DNA of 64,000 nucleotides from UBA7985 sp038141425. GTDB taxonomy: Bacteria > Pseudomonadota > Alphaproteobacteria > UBA7985. The stretch covers positions 372,001 to 436,000 of the forward strand of contig JAYQIC010000010.1 in NCBI GenBank assembly GCA_038141425.1, in the 5' to 3' direction. Each line of letters starts with the position of its first letter. The first letter of the stretch is position 1. Made by a program: the position numbers and the translations under genes. This document shows, piece by piece, positions 40,217 through 51,475 of this stretch. Below the pieces are notes generated by a model. It did no database searches, had not been told where the DNA came from, and saw nothing but the letters and a program-made list of their open reading frames with translations.

Positions 40217-42083
40217 GTGAATCAAGATCCGACCCTTTCTGTCACGTCGATGGCCGATCCTGACGCGGTCGAAGGCGGCGCGCTGACCGCAACCGGCTTT
40301 CGCGCTGAGGATGCCTTTCTGGGCGTACACAGCTCGGTCACCGGCAACCGCTGGGTCTCGCGCAAAGCCAGCGATGAAGTCGCCACGGAGATTGCGTCCC
40401 GCACCGGCCTGCCCGCCCCGGTGGCGCGAGCGCTGGCGTCGCGGTCGGTCGACCCGGAACGGGTGCAGCACTTTCTCGAACCCCGCCTGCGCGACGTCCT
40501 GCCCGATCCCTCGCACCTGCTCGACATGGATACCGCGATCGAGCGCACCATGGCGGCGATCCTGACAGAAGAATCGGTCGCCCTGTTCGCCGACTTCGAC
40601 GTCGACGGCGCCACCAGCTCAGCCCTCGTCCGCCGCTTCTTCCGCGCGCTGGGGCAGGAAGTGCGCTGCTATATCCCCGACCGGCATAAGGAGGGCTATG
40701 GTCCCAAGGTCGAAAGTATGCGCCAGCTTGCCCTCGACGGCGCCAACCTGATCATCACGCTTGATTGCGGGGTCATGGCCAACGACGCGGTCGAGGCGGC
40801 CAACGCCGCTGGCGCCGAGGTCATCGTGCTCGACCACCATATGGCGCCGGAAGTCCTGCCCCCGGCGGTCGCCGTAGTGAACCCCAACCGGCTCGATGAC
40901 CCCAGCGAGCACGGCATCATTGCCGCCTGCGGCCTGACCTTCCTGTTTCTGGTCGCGCTCAACCGGGCGCTGCGGGAAATGAATTTCTACGAAGACCGCG
41001 GCATCACCCCACCGGACCTGATGGCCATGCTCGACGTGGTGGCCATGGGTACGGTTTGCGACGTGGTTCCGCTGCTGGGCCTCAACCGCGTCTACGTCAG
41101 TCAGGGGCTGAAGATCCTCGAGCGCTGGGCCAACCCGGGCATGAAGGCGCTGCGCGAGATCACCGGCCGCAACGGCGCGCTGACGCCGGAGGTTTTCGGC
41201 TTCGACCTCGGCCCGCGCATCAACGCCGGCTCGCGCATGGGCGAAAGCTGGATCGGCTCCGACCTGCTCTCCACCGACGACCCCGAGCGTGCCAAGGAAC
41301 TGGCCCAGCGGCTCGACGACCTCAACCTCGAACGCCGCGCGGTCGAGGCCGAGGTGATGAAGCAGGCCAAGCGAGCCGCGCTGGAAAACCGGGCCGTGGT
41401 CCCGCCGATCCTGATTGCCGGTGGCGAAGGCTGGCACCCGGGCGTGATTGGTGTGGTCGCAGGGCGGCTCAAGGGCAATCACAGACGCCCGGCCATCGTC
41501 GTCAGCTTCGAAGACGGCGTCGGTAAGGGCTCGGGCCGGTCGATCCCCGGCATCAATCTCGGCGGCCTGATCCTCGAAGCCCGCGAGCGCGGACTGCTGC
41601 TTGAAGGCGGGGGGCACGCCATGGCCGCCGGCCTCGCGGTCAGCGAAGAAAAGTGGCCCGAGTTCGTCGCGTTTCATGGAGGCCGAAGTCGCCGCCCGCC
41701 TCGCCCAGGCCCCCGACCCGGATGTGATGGAATTCGACGTCGCCATGACCCCTGCGGCAGTCACCTTCGAGACCGTGCAGGTGTTCAAGGGCATGGAACC
41801 TTTTGGCCAGGGCAACCCCCGCCCTCGCGTCGCCCTTACACGACCCCGCGTCGCCAACGCCACCATCGTGGGGGAGAAGCACGTCGCCGTGCAGCTCGAA
41901 GGCTCGGACGGGGCACGGGTCCGCTCGATCGCCTTTCGGGCCGTCGAAACCCCGCTGGGCAACGCCCTGCTCCACCGCAGCGACCGCCCCCTGCACGTCG
42001 CCGGGCATCTGGCGCTGGACGAGTACCGCGGCGGGCGCAACGTGCAGATGATCATCGAAGACGCTGCCGAGGTCCCGGCCTGA
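40217..42083 (+). CDS. recJ: Single-stranded-DNA-specific exonuclease RecJ (one frameshift)
   Basis: DHH-family 5'-3' exonuclease of recombination and mismatch repair. Motif I is ALFADFDVDGATSSALVRRF, then LIITLDCGV, motif III LDHHMAP, and VVNPNRLDDPS. The DHHA1 region has ILIAGGEGWHPGVIGVVAGR and GGGHAMAAGLAVSEEKW. The frame changes at 41672-41674, where a TTT should be TT (FVAF/MEAEVAARLAQ). The last ~135 residues (OB domain, MEPFGQGNPRPRVALTRPRV) are read in the new frame. Corrected length is about 621 residues. Start is GTG 40217; ATG 40250 is an alternative. Confidence 0.92.
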
Positions 42084-42239
42084 CAGGCAGGCCCTTCTCT
42101 TCTCGCCCCTCCTGTCGCTCCCACCACGCGCGACCAAGGAAATAGCCTGCCGACGCCAAGGTGTCGCGCCTGGGATGGTCCCGGCTGGTTTCCGCGATAA
42201 GGGCAGAAGCAGCCGCGATTGACCGGAGAAAACATCGCC

Positions 42240-43099
42240 ATGCAGCCCGCTTCGACCCTCGATATCAGCACCATCATCGACCTTGACCGCTACCCGCTTG
42301 ACCAGCCCGGATCGGCGGGGTACCGCGCGGCGCTGGATGCCATACAAGGCGACCTCGACACCTTCGGCTGCGGCGTGCTGAAGGGCTTTGTCCGCCCCGA
42401 AATTCTCACGGCCATGGTCGAAGAAGCCGACCGGGTAGCCCCCTTGCCCATCGCTCGTTCGGCCGGACCAACGCCTACTTCACGCAGGACCGCGACGACC
42501 TGTCCCAGAGCCACCCGCTGCGTCGGTTTTACGACCGGTCCAACGCCTTCGTCCCTGCCGACAATTTCGGCGCGGACAGCCCCCTGCGCGCGATCTACGC
42601 CTGGCCGCCCTTTGCCGACTTCATCCGTACCGCGCTGCGCCAGCAGGCGTTTTTTCCCTACGCCGACCCGCTCGCCGACGTCATCATCAACCTCACCGAA
42701 GAAGGCGCAGGCTTCCCCTGGCACTTCGACACCAACAACTTCACCGTCACGCTGGCGATCCAGAACGGCGAGGCCGGCGGTGAGTTCGAGTACGTCCCCG
42801 CCCTGCGCACGGCCAAAGACGAGCACTACGACGCCGTGCAGGCCGTGCTCGACGACCGGAGCGACCGGGTCCGCACCCTGATCCTCGAACCCGGCGACCT
42901 GCAGCTGTTCAAGGGCCGCTACGCCCTGCACCGGGTCAAGCCGGTCGAAGGCGCAACCCGCCGCTACGTCGCCATCTTCAGCTTCGTGGAGAAGGAAGGC
43001 ATGGTCGGCAGCCCCGAGCGCACCCGGCAGCTCTACGGCCGCGTCCTGCCCATCCATCTCGAACGCGCCGGACACCGGGACGACGCGCTCATTGACTAA
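42240..43099 (+). CDS. 2-oxoglutarate/Fe(II) oxygenase family protein (one frameshift)
   Basis: Non-haem iron dioxygenase of about 286 residues. The metal pair is FPWHFDTNNFTVTLAIQNGE. The distal histidine and 2OG-binding arginine region is LQLFKGRYALHRVKPVEGAT. The N-terminal region (MQPASTLDISTIIDLDRYPL) starts at ATG 42240 after the ribosome site ggagaaa. The frame changes at about 42444-42448, where one T is missing (RVAPF/AHRSFGRTNAYFTQDRDD). The substrate is unknown. The gene lies between recJ and a desaturase gene on the same strand, so it may act with the latter. Confidence 0.8.
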
Positions 43100-43249
43100 C
43101 GCTGCGGCGAAAATCAGGCGAAAACGTTGCCATGACCCAGAATTTACGGCAGCATGCCGATATTGGAATGCGTTGCCGGTGAAAAGCCGACACGCCCCCG
43201 CGTCTATACCGACGCCCGTTTCTTGTAGATTTTGGCTTGAGGAGACGCC

Positions 43250-44203
43250 ATGCCTGCGCGATACACGGGCGTCAGCGTTCTGGGCTGCTGCGTTCAGCAG
43301 CCGAGGCATGGACGCTGGCATTGTTGCGATTGTCTACGGCCTGTGGGCACTGCTCGCGGTGGTCTTTCCCGACCTGCCGCTGTGGCTGAGTTGCCCACTG
43401 CTGGTGCTGATCACGGTGCAGTTCATGTCGATCCAGCACGAGATCGTCCACGGCCACCCGACCCGCTCAGGCTGGCTCAACGAAGCACTGGTGAGCCTGC
43501 CGCTGGGGCTGCTGTTCCCCTACCGCCGTTACCGCACGCTCCACCTGCGTCACCACAACGACGAGAACCTGACCGACCCCTTCGACGACCCGGAATCCTG
43601 GTACTTCGAGCCCGAGGATTTCGCCCGACAGCCCGCGCTGGTGCGCTGGCTGTGGCGGGCCAACGCCACCCTGCTCGGCCGGCTGCTGCTCGGCCCGGTG
43701 CTGTCGGCATCGGGCTGGTGCGCATGGACCTGCGCGCGATTTTCGCAGGCGATCGGGGCATCCTTTGGGACTGGGTGCTGCACCTGGCCGGGGTTGGCGG
43801 CCGTGCTGGTGATCCTGAGCCTGTCGGGTTTCAGCCTGCTCGCCTACCTCGGCTTCGTCGCACTGCCATCGATGTCGGTGCTGATGATCCGCTCGTTCGC
43901 CGAGCACCGCGCGTCAGAGGCCAAAGAACACCGCACCGCGATCATCCCCGACCGCGGCCTCTTCGCCCTGCTGTTCCTCAATAACAACCTGCACGCAGTG
44001 CACCACGCCCACCCGACGGTGGCCTGGTACCGCCTGCCGCGCCTGTTCAACGAGCAGCGCACGATTTCGAGACCGCCAACGGCGGCTATGGCTACCGCAG
44101 TTATCTGGCGCTCATCGCCCGGCACCTGTTGCGCCCGGTGAACAGCGTCGCGCACCCGATCTGGCACCGGGGCAACCGCACTGTTCCGCTGGAGCGCGAG
44201 TAG
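43250..44203 (+). CDS. Fatty acid desaturase family membrane protein (at least four frameshifts)
   Basis: Di-iron membrane desaturase/hydroxylase. The histidine boxes are visible: QHEIVHGHP, LHLRHHNDEN and the C-terminal NNNLHAVHHAHPTVAWYRLP, in the right order and spacing. Membrane segments flank them (IVAIVYGLWALLAVVFPDLP, VILSLSGFSLLAYLGFVALP). The frame changes near 43285, then near 43710 and back near 43795 (a compensated stretch reading RMDLRAIFAGDRGILWDWVL), and again near 44068 before a tail ending SVAHPIWHRGNRTVPLERE. Joined, it is about 317 residues. Start ATG 43250 follows gaggaga. This is the most frameshifted gene in the window. Substrate unknown. Confidence 0.75.
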
Positions 44204-44224
44204 CGCCCTGCATCGAACCGAGAC

Positions 44225-45550
44225 TCAGTCCTCGACGCCGTAGACCGCTGGCTGCTCGACCATGCACGACAGCCCGGCCAGCGCGCTTGCGACCTTGTCC
44301 GCGACCGACCGCGGCGCGGCGTGGGTAAGGATGAAGATGTGCGCCCGGCTGCCGTCGGCGTCAGTCTGCAGGATCTTCTCGACCGACAGCCCCTGCTCGC
44401 TCAGCACCTGGCTGACCTCGGCGATCACGCCCGGGCGGTCGTCGACCAGCAGTCGCCAGAACCGGCGTTCTTCGGCCGCCCCGCCAACGCGCCCGGCGCC
44501 GGCGCCAACCGCCTCAACCGGCGCCCCGACTGGCGTAAAGTGCCCGAACAGCGGCGGATTGATCCCGCGCGCAAAGTCGATGATATCCGCGACCACGGCG
44601 GAGGCCGTCGGCCCCTCGCCCGCGCCGCGCCCGCGCATCATGATCTCGTCGACCGGATCAGCCTGCACCACCACGGCGTTGAAGCTGTCTTCGACCAAGG
44701 CAATGGGGTTGCCCAGCGGCACCATCATCGGCGCCACGTACTGGCGCACGCCCGGCCCGCCGACGCGCGGCTTGGCCACGCCCAGCAGCTTGAGCGAAAA
44801 GCCGAATTCCGCTGCCATTTCAATGTCTTCGAGCTGAACTTCGCGGATCCCGCGCAGGTCGATGGCGGCGAAGTCCGGCACCCCGCCGAAGGCGACGGCG
44901 GACAGGATGGCGAGCTTGTGCGCCGCATCCACCCCGTCGATGTCGAAGGACGGATCCGCCTCGGCGTAGCCCAGCGCCTGCGCCTCGGCCAGCACGTCGT
45001 CGAAGGCCCGGCGCTCGGCCCGCATCTTGGTCAGGATGAAGTTACAGGTGCCGTTGAGGATGCCCGCGACCGACTGCACCCGGTTGGCGGCCAGCCCCTC
45101 GCGCAGGCCCTTGATCGCCGGGATACCGCCCGCGACCGCCGCCTCGAAATACAGTGCGCCGCCGTGCTCGGCGACCAGCGCGGCCAGCTCGGCCCCGCGT
45201 TCGGCGACCAGCGCCTTGTTCGCCGTTACCACCGCCTTGCCCGCCCGCAGCGCGGCCATGACCGCGTCGGCGCCCGCGCCACTGGTCCCGCCGATCACCT
45301 CGACCAGCACGTCGACGTCATCGCGCACCGCCAGCGCGGCTGCATCCGCCTCGAAGGCCAGCGCCGACAGGTCCACGCCCCGGTCGCGCGAGGCATCGCG
45401 CGCGGAGACCGCCGTCACCCGCAGCGCCCCGCCGGTGCGCGCGCTGATTTCCGCCTGCTTGTCCGTGAGCAGGCGCAGCACGCCGACCCCGACTGTGCCC
45501 AGTCCGGCAACCCCGATCCGCAGCTCTCCGCCGTCTAAGCCCTTGGTCAT
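44225..45550 (-). CDS. hom: Homoserine dehydrogenase
   Basis: Reduces aspartate semialdehyde to homoserine for methionine and threonine synthesis. The 441-residue protein has an N-terminal NAD(P) Rossmann domain (LRIGVAGLGTVGVGVLRLL), the catalytic domain (YFEAAVAGGIPAIKGLREGL, GILNGTCNFILTKM, AEADPSFDIDGVDAAHKLAI) and a C-terminal ACT domain for feedback control (RLLVDDRPGVIAEVSQVLSE). ATG 45550 (MTKGLDGGELRIG) is preferred over 45631 because the extension is not conserved-looking. The frame is intact. It is convergent with the desaturase gene, 21 bases apart. Confidence 0.95.
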   Translation of the reverse strand: MTKGLDGGELRIGVAGLGTVGVGVLRLLTDKQAEISARTGGALRVTAVSARDASRDRGVDLSALAFEADAAALAVRDDVDVLVEVIGGTSGAGADAVMAALRAGKAVVTANKALVAERGAELAALVAEHGGALYFEAAVAGGIPAIKGLREGLAANRVQSVAGILNGTCNFILTKMRAERRAFDDVLAEAQALGYAEADPSFDIDGVDAAHKLAILSAVAFGGVPDFAAIDLRGIREVQLEDIEMAAEFGFSLKLLGVAKPRVGGPGVRQYVAPMMVPLGNPIALVEDSFNAVVVQADPVDEIMMRGRGAGEGPTASAVVADIIDFARGINPPLFGHFTPVGAPVEAVGAGAGRVGGAAEERRFWRLLVDDRPGVIAEVSQVLSEQGLSVEKILQTDADGSRAHIFILTHAAPRSVADKVASALAGLSCMVEQPAVYGVED

Positions 45551-45638
45551 CGCCACCGTCCCTCGTTCTCGTGCCTGTTTCGTCTTTGGCGGCTGTTGTA
45601 GCCGAGGCCGCGCGGGCTGACAAAGGCCCAAAACGCAG

Positions 45639-45712
45639 GGTCACTCTGAGCGACACGCGCTGTCACCCTTAGCCACACCTTCTGTCACCCTGAGCCTGTC
45701 GAACGGGGGCAG
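45639..45712. repeat. Three imperfect tandem units related to tgtcaccctgagcc
   Basis: Units begin at about 45640, 45661 and 45682: ggtcactctgagc, tgtcacccttagc and tgtcaccctgagcctgtcg. The period is 21-22 bases. The last unit continues into a gagcctgtcgaacggg sequence, a motif seen scattered between genes in many proteobacterial genomes. It lies in the 282-base gap between hom and rmuC, which holds nothing else recognisable apart from the hom promoter. Confidence 0.6.
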
Positions 45713-45832
45713 AAGTCACACCGGCGCGATCGATCACTCCCGCCAAAATAATAAAACCACCACAAATCGAAGCAGGCATGATACATCCGCCCGCGATAAG
45801 GCTAAGGTTCGGATCTCCGGGGAAAAGTCGGC

Positions 45833-47244
45833 TTACTGGACCTGCTTGGGCGGGACGTCGAAGTCGAACTGAAGGTCCCGGTCCCGCTTGGGTTCACGGA
45901 CGTCACTGTCCAGCCCTTCGAGTTTGGGTAGTGGATCCTGCGAGCCCTCGACCTGCAACTCATTGAACCGCCGTGCCTGCGGCATCACCTGCGCCTCGAG
46001 CGTGCCGATGAAGCCATTATAGCGGTTCACCGACTGGTTGAGCGCATCACCCAGATCGCCGACCTTCTGGCCCAGATTGGCCAGCCGCTTGTAGAGCTCC
46101 TGCCCTGTCTCTGCGATCTCCGCCGCATTGCGCGCCATGGTTTCCTGCCGCCAGCCGTAGGCAATCGCTTTGGAAAGCGCCACAAGCGTCGTCGGGGTAA
46201 CGATCAGCACCTTTTTTGCCACGGCATCCTCGAAAAGCGTCGGGTCACGCTCGGCCGCGGCGGCGAAGAAGTTCTCGCCGGGGATGAACATCGCAACGAA
46301 ATCCGGCGTAAACGGCAGTGCCGTCCAGTACTTCTTTTCGGCCAGACCGCGCATGTGGGCCCGGATCTCCCGCGCGTGCTTGGCAAAGCAAGCCTCCTGC
46401 ACCGCCGGATCGTCGGTCTCCAGCGCCTCCAGATATCCGCTCAGCGATGTCTTGGCATCAACCACGATAAATCGCTCACCCGGCAGGCGGATGATCGCGT
46501 CGGGGCGGAGGTTGCCTTCGACCGCGTGCAGCGTCTTTTCCGTCTCGAAGTCCACGTGCTCGGCCATGCCGGCGAGTTCCAGCACGTTGCGCAATTGGTG
46601 TTCGCCCCAGCGACCGCGCGTCTTAGGGGCGGCCCGCAGCGCGTTGACCAGTTTGCTGGTCTCGCTCGCCGCGCTGGCCGACTGCGCAGCCAGCGACTTC
46701 ACCTCCTGGCTGAGATTGCCGTAAACCTCGCGCTGCTCCTTTTGGTAGCGCTGGACGGTTTCACCCAGAGGCTTGAGCAAGGCGGCAATGCTGTCTTTCT
46801 TCTGATTCAGGTCACCGGCGGCTGCGACGCGGTGCTTTTCAAACACCTGATTGGCCATGGCGATAAACGACTGCTGGTTGGATTGCAGCGCCTGCTGCGC
46901 CAGCAGCTTCATCTCGCGCTCGAGCTCGGCGCGGACATCGCTGAGGTCTTGGCCTGCTGCTCCACCTGCTCCTTCTGCGCCTGCAACCGTGCTTGCAGGC
47001 CGCTGTTCTGCGCGTGCAGCTCCGAAGCCTGCCCCCTCACCTCGTCCAGCGCCTGTTCCCGCGCCTGCAACTGGTCGTCCATGCCCGCCAGTTGCGCCTC
47101 GGCATAGGCCGCGCGCTTCTGTGCATCGAGCAGGTCCCGCCGCTGCACAACACCGGCGACAATCCAGCTGACCAACCCGGCAAAGGCCATGGCGGCCACG
47201 ACGACTATCCAGAAAAACAAGGAATCAAACATGCGCCCAGACAT
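45833..47244 (-). CDS. rmuC: DNA recombination protein RmuC (one frameshift)
   Basis: RmuC-family protein thought to limit inversions at short repeats. The N-terminal membrane helix (FFWIVVVAAMAFAGLVSWIV) is followed by a long coiled coil and the nuclease-like core: TRGRWGEHQLRNVLELAGMA, DAIIRLPGERFIVVDAKTSL (catalytic DAK), PDFVAMFIPGENFF and TTLVALSKAIAYGWRQE. The frame changes near 46950, where one G is missing from the GG (QQAK/DLSDVRAELEREMKLL). Corrected length is about 470 residues. ATG 47244 or 47232 are both plausible starts. Confidence 0.92.
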
Positions 47245-47336
47245 GAAACAAAAAATGAACAAAAGCAAGGCTTACGCGCAGGGATAGATTGAAATTGTGC
47301 GGTTACAGCTCTGGCTGAGGGTGCTAAATCAGGGCC

Positions 47337-47717
47337 ATGACCGCACCCGCCGCACGCCCCTCACCGCTCGCACCGGTGCTGACCCTGATCGTCGCTGTCA
47401 GCACCCTGATCTGGGGCCTGCGTTCATCGTCGGTATGGGTGATCCAGAACGCCTTCTTCGGGCTCGTTGACGCCGGCGTTTCAGCAGAAGTCCGAACCCT
47501 GATACTCGTCTTTGCCCTTTGCCTGTTGGAAGCTGCACTTGCGCTTGCTCTCACACTGGCCAGATGGCGCCCCGGTTCTCTGCACATGCTGGGCCTGTGC
47601 TTGATCGTAGCAGGCGTTATACTGGGGCAGTTGCTGGTCCGGGGCCCCTTCTGGGCGCTGGCCCTGCTTGGCGCCTGGCTGGTGTGGGAGGGCTTCTCTC
47701 TGCGCTTCCGGTCTTAG
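47337..47717 (+). CDS. Small integral membrane protein of unknown function
   Basis: 126 residues with about three to four hydrophobic helices (LAPVLTLIVAVSTLIWGLRS, LILVFALCLLEAALALALTL, MLGLCLIVAGVILGQLLV, FWALALLGAWLVWEGFSLRF) and few charged residues. No family recognised. It ends 13 bases before the lipid-kinase-like gene on the same strand and is probably co-transcribed with it, which weakly suggests a role in membrane lipid or envelope function. Confidence 0.7.
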   Translation: MTAPAARPSPLAPVLTLIVAVSTLIWGLRSSSVWVIQNAFFGLVDAGVSAEVRTLILVFALCLLEAALALALTLARWRPGSLHMLGLCLIVAGVILGQLLVRGPFWALALLGAWLVWEGFSLRFRS

Positions 47718-47730
47718 GGGGAGAGTGCCT

Positions 47731-48644
47731 ATGCAGCCGCTGACGTTTTTCTCAATCCCGCTGCGCGGAAGGTCTCGACCCTCGCGCTGGCACCGAAGAT
47801 TGAAGCCTGGGCCCAGGCCGCTTCCGTCGATGTGGCACTGGTCAGTCCCAGCCTTGAGGAACTGCCGACCACCCTCGCCACCTGCCTCGATCAGGGCCGG
47901 ATCCCCGTCGCTGTGGGCGGAGACGGCACCGTGCACCAGCTGGTCCAACACCTGCCCGAGCAAGCCCTTTTTGCCACCCTGCCCATGGGCTCGGGCAACG
48001 ACTTTGCCAGCGCGGTCGGCTGGGCCACCAACTTCGACGAAGCCCTGAAGCAGCTCAGCACCGCCGGTCCGGTCGCTCTCGACGCCATCAGCGTTGAGCA
48101 GGGCGGCGAGCGCGTCTTCCTGACTCTGTCTATTGCTGGCTGGGGCTTTGCCTGCGACGTCAATATTCAGGCCAACGCCTCCAACGTGCCCGGCCCGCTG
48201 CAATACCCTGTCGGGGTCTATCAGGCGCTGGCCAAGGGTGGCACCCGGCCGGTCAGGCTGACCTTTGACAACGGCGATGTCGTCGAGGGTCGGTTCTGGA
48301 CGGTCCTGCCCTGCAACACCTCGACCGCTGGCGGTGGGATGAAGTTCTCCCCCCATGCCAATCCGCAAGACGGCACCATGGAAGTCCTCGCACTCGGTGA
48401 TGTCAGCACGCTGGGCCTGACCGCCCTGCTCGGCCGGGTCTACTTCGGCCGCCACCTGTCTCACCCACAGGTCCACCTCTGGACCTGCCAGTCGGTGACG
48501 CTCGAACCCCTCGATGAGGCCGAAGGCGCCTGGTCGCCGGTGCAGGCCGAGGGCGATGTTTATCCGGGCGCCGCTTCGACAACCTTCCGCGCCATCCCCG
48601 GCGGCCTGCGAACGCTGGTCCCCGCCACCAGTTCACTGGCATAA
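47731..48644 (+). CDS. Diacylglycerol kinase-like (YegS/DAGK catalytic domain) protein (one frameshift)
   Basis: Lipid/sphingosine kinase-fold protein of about 304 residues. The nucleotide loop is IPVAVGGDGTVHQLVQHL, followed by ATLPMGSGNDFASAVGW, the classical DAGKc signatures. The C-terminal half is the beta-sandwich (TSTAGGGMKFSPHANPQDGT). The ATG at 47731, after a strong ribosome site (gggggagag), gives MQPLTFF and then shifts. One T is missing from the TTTTT run near 47744-47748. Adding it gives FFLNPAARKVSTLALAPKIE, whose NPxA motif is expected. It may phosphorylate diacylglycerol or a related lipid. Confidence 0.85.
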
Positions 48645-48704
48645 TCCGTTAACCAGCCCGTCGCTTGCGTGTCCCGACCAAAGAACAGAAGATCAAAACA
48701 ACCC

Positions 48705-49813
48705 ATGTCAAACGATGCCAACCTGGCGATAGATACCGCCGACCGCGCCATGGACGTTCGCCCCGAGCACGCCCTCGATGAGGTGCGGCTAACGGCTTTC
48801 CTTGCCGAACACCTGCCTGCTGGCGACGGCACCGGCAGTCTTTTCTCTCGCCCAGTTCGACGCCGGGCAATCCAACCCGACCTATCTGGTGACCTTCGCC
48901 GGCCGCCGCTACGTGCTGCGCAAGAAGCCACCGGGAAAGCTACTGCCCTCTGCCCACGCGGTCGACCGCGAATTCCGCATCATGCAGGCGCTCGCCGATA
49001 CGGAAGTTCCCGTTCCCAGCCTGCGCGTGCTCTGCGACGACGACAGCGTCATCGGCACCATGTTTTACGTGATGGATTTTATCGAAGGCCGGGTGTTCAA
49101 GGATCCCGCCCTGCCCGCCCTGCCCGCCGCGGACCGCGGCCGCATCTTTGAAACCGCCACCCGGACCCTCGCCAGCCTTCACCGGGTCGACTGGCGGGCC
49201 GCCGGGCTCGAGGACTATGGCAAATCGCAGGACTACATCGCGCGGCAGATCCGGCGCTGGTCGGGCCAGTATGAAGCCTCTAAGACCGAGGAAATCCCTG
49301 CGATGGACCAGCTCACCCGCTGGTTGAGCTACAACATGCCTGCGGACGTCAACGACGCCCAGAACGTCACCATCGCGCACGGTGATTTCCGCATCGACAA
49401 CATGATTTACAGCCCCAGCAGCCTCGATCCGATTGCGGTTCTGGACTGGGAGCTGAGCACCATCGGTCATCCGCTGTCTGACTTTGCGTACTGCGCGATG
49501 ATGTACTTCATCCCGGCCAACGCCCAGCCCTCTCCCGGGCTTGCGGGGCTGAACCTCGCCGAGCAAGGCCTGCCGTCACTGTCCGATTTTGTCGCCATGT
49601 ACGCGGAGGCCGCCGGGCGCAGCGACATCAGCGCCATAAACTACTACATGGCTTTCTCGAAGTTCCGGATGGCAGCAATTCTGCAGGGCGTCTACAAGCG
49701 CTCGCTGGACGGCAATGCCTCATCCCGGATCGCCGGGCAGGTGGGGGAATTCGTGAAGACCTTCGCCAAAGGCGGGACTGATGTTCTCCGACGGCACCTT
49801 CCGGGTCGACTGA
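48705..49813 (+). CDS. Phosphotransferase family (APH-fold) protein, ACAD10/11-type (about two frameshifts)
   Basis: Aminoglycoside-phosphotransferase-fold kinase of about 369 residues. The nucleotide region is QFDAGQSNPTYLV then RRYVLRKKPPGKLLPSAHAV. The catalytic loop is TIAHGDFRIDNMIY and the metal site is AVLDWELSTIGHPLSDFAYC. This subfamily resembles the kinase domain of ACAD10/11, linked to hydroxy-acyl-CoA breakdown, not antibiotic resistance. The frame changes near 48836-48838 (an extra G; DGTAVFSLAQFDAGQ). Near 49774 a second shift would give LMFSDGTFRVD and the stop at 49811-49813. It is convergent with metG, 17 bases apart. Confidence 0.82.
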
Positions 49814-49830
49814 CCCGCCTCAGGGGTGGT

Positions 49831-51358
49831 TCAGGCTTCAGCCTCAACATAGCGCGGGAATACGCCCTCGGGCTTGGGCAGACTTGTGCCCGAAACCAGC
49901 CGGTCTTCGAGCGCCGCAAAATCACGCTTGTCCGCTGGCTGACCGACCAGGTCGAGCAGCTTTGCCGTACTCTCTGGCATCACCGGCTGCAGGATCAGCG
50001 TCACCCGCCGCACCGTCTCGATCACGGTGTAGAGAACGCTCGCCATCCGCTCGGGATCGGTCTTCTTCAGCGTCCAAGGCGCCTGCGCGTCGATATAGAC
50101 GTTCGCCTCCGAGATCACTGTCCAAACGGCCTCCAGCGCGCGGTTGAAGGCCTGCACGTCCAGCAGCCCGCGCACTTCGTCCAACAAGGGCGTGCCGGCG
50201 GCCGCGATCAGCGCTTCGTCCTCGGCCGTCAGCGTCGCTGCCGGGACCTGGCCATCAAGGTTCTTGGCGATCATCGACAGCGAACGCTGCGCGAGGTTAC
50301 CGAGGTTGTTGGCCAGATCGCTGTTCATCCGCGTGACCATGGCCTCGCGCCGGAAATCACCATCGTTGCCGAAAGGCACTTCGCGCAGCAGGAAATAGCG
50401 CGTCTGATCGAGCCCGAAGGTCTCCTTGAGCTCGTAAGGATCAATGACATTGCCCAGCGACTTCGAGATTTTCTCACCCTCGTTGGTCCACCAACCGTGG
50501 GCAAAGACCCGGCCGGGCAGCGGCAGGTCAGCCCCCATCAGGAACGCCGGCCAGTAAATCGCGTGGAAGCGCAGAATATCCTTGCCTACCAGATGCATAT
50601 CGGCCGGCCAGCGCGGCGCAGCATCGGGCCAGCCAGTGGCGGTCAGATAATTGGTCAGGGCATCCAGCCAGACGTACATGACGTGGCGTTCGTTCCCCGG
50701 CACCGGCACGCCCCAGTCGAAGGTCGTGCGTGAGATCGACAGATCCTGCAGCCCGCCTTTGACAAAGGAGATCACCTCGTTCCGCCGTCCTTTCGGGAGA
50801 ATGAAATCCGGCTGGTTTTCGTAAAGCTCCAGCAAGCGGTCTTCGAAAGCGGACAGGCGGAAGAAGTAGGATTCTTCTTCGACCCACTCCACCGGCTTAC
50901 CCGTCGGCGCGATTTTGCTGCCGTCCGGGCCTTCCTTGAGCTCAGCCTCATCGTAGAAGGCTTCGTCGGAAACGGCGTACCAACCGGCGTACTTGTCCAG
51001 ATAGATATGCCCGGCCGCTTCCAGCCGCCGCCACAACTCAGCGCACGCGCGCTTGTGACGGTCTTCGGTGGTCCGGATGAAGTCGTTGTTCGAGAAGTTG
51101 AAATCATCGGCCAGGTCGCGGAACACCGCCGAAACTTCGTCGGTAAACTGCTGCGGGGTGATGCCCTTGCCCTCGGCCGAACGCTGGATCTTCTGGCCGT
51201 GTTCATCGGTGCCGGTCAGGAAATACACGTCATAGCCATCCCAGCCGCTTGAACCGGGCCATGACATCGGCGGCCAGGGTCGTGTACGCGTGGCCGATGT
51301 GGGGCCGGTCGTTGACGTAGTAAATCGGCGTGGTGACGTAGTACTTCGGGGCAGTCAT
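49831..51358 (-). CDS. metG: Methionyl-tRNA synthetase (one frameshift)
   Basis: Class I aminoacyl-tRNA synthetase charging initiator and elongator tRNA-Met. It starts MTAPKYYVTTPIYYVNDRPH at 51358 with the HIGH motif (PHIGHAYTTLAADVMARFKR). The frame changes at 51240-51242, where CCC should be CC, joining RFKRL/DGYDVYFLTGTDEHGQKI. The KMSKS loop is GEKISKSLGNVIDPYEL, and the anticodon-binding domain follows. It lacks the C-terminal tRNA-binding extension, as in many alphaproteobacteria (about 509 residues). An essential single-copy gene, so the indel is almost certainly a sequence error. It belongs to the rlpA-dacA-tmk-holB-metG block. Confidence 0.95.
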
Positions 51359-51475
51359 GATAAGCTATGTCCGGCAGAAACATGGAACTGCCCGGACTGT
51401 AGCTCTCCGCGCGGGGAAATGACTACGACAAACTCAGCAACGCAGTGTGGCCCCTGAGCCATGGGCCTGCTGCGG

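Noticed and set aside
48705..49813. Aminoglycoside resistance gene
   Set aside because: The kinase fold is present, but the motifs match the ACAD10/11-like metabolic subgroup rather than resistance enzymes.
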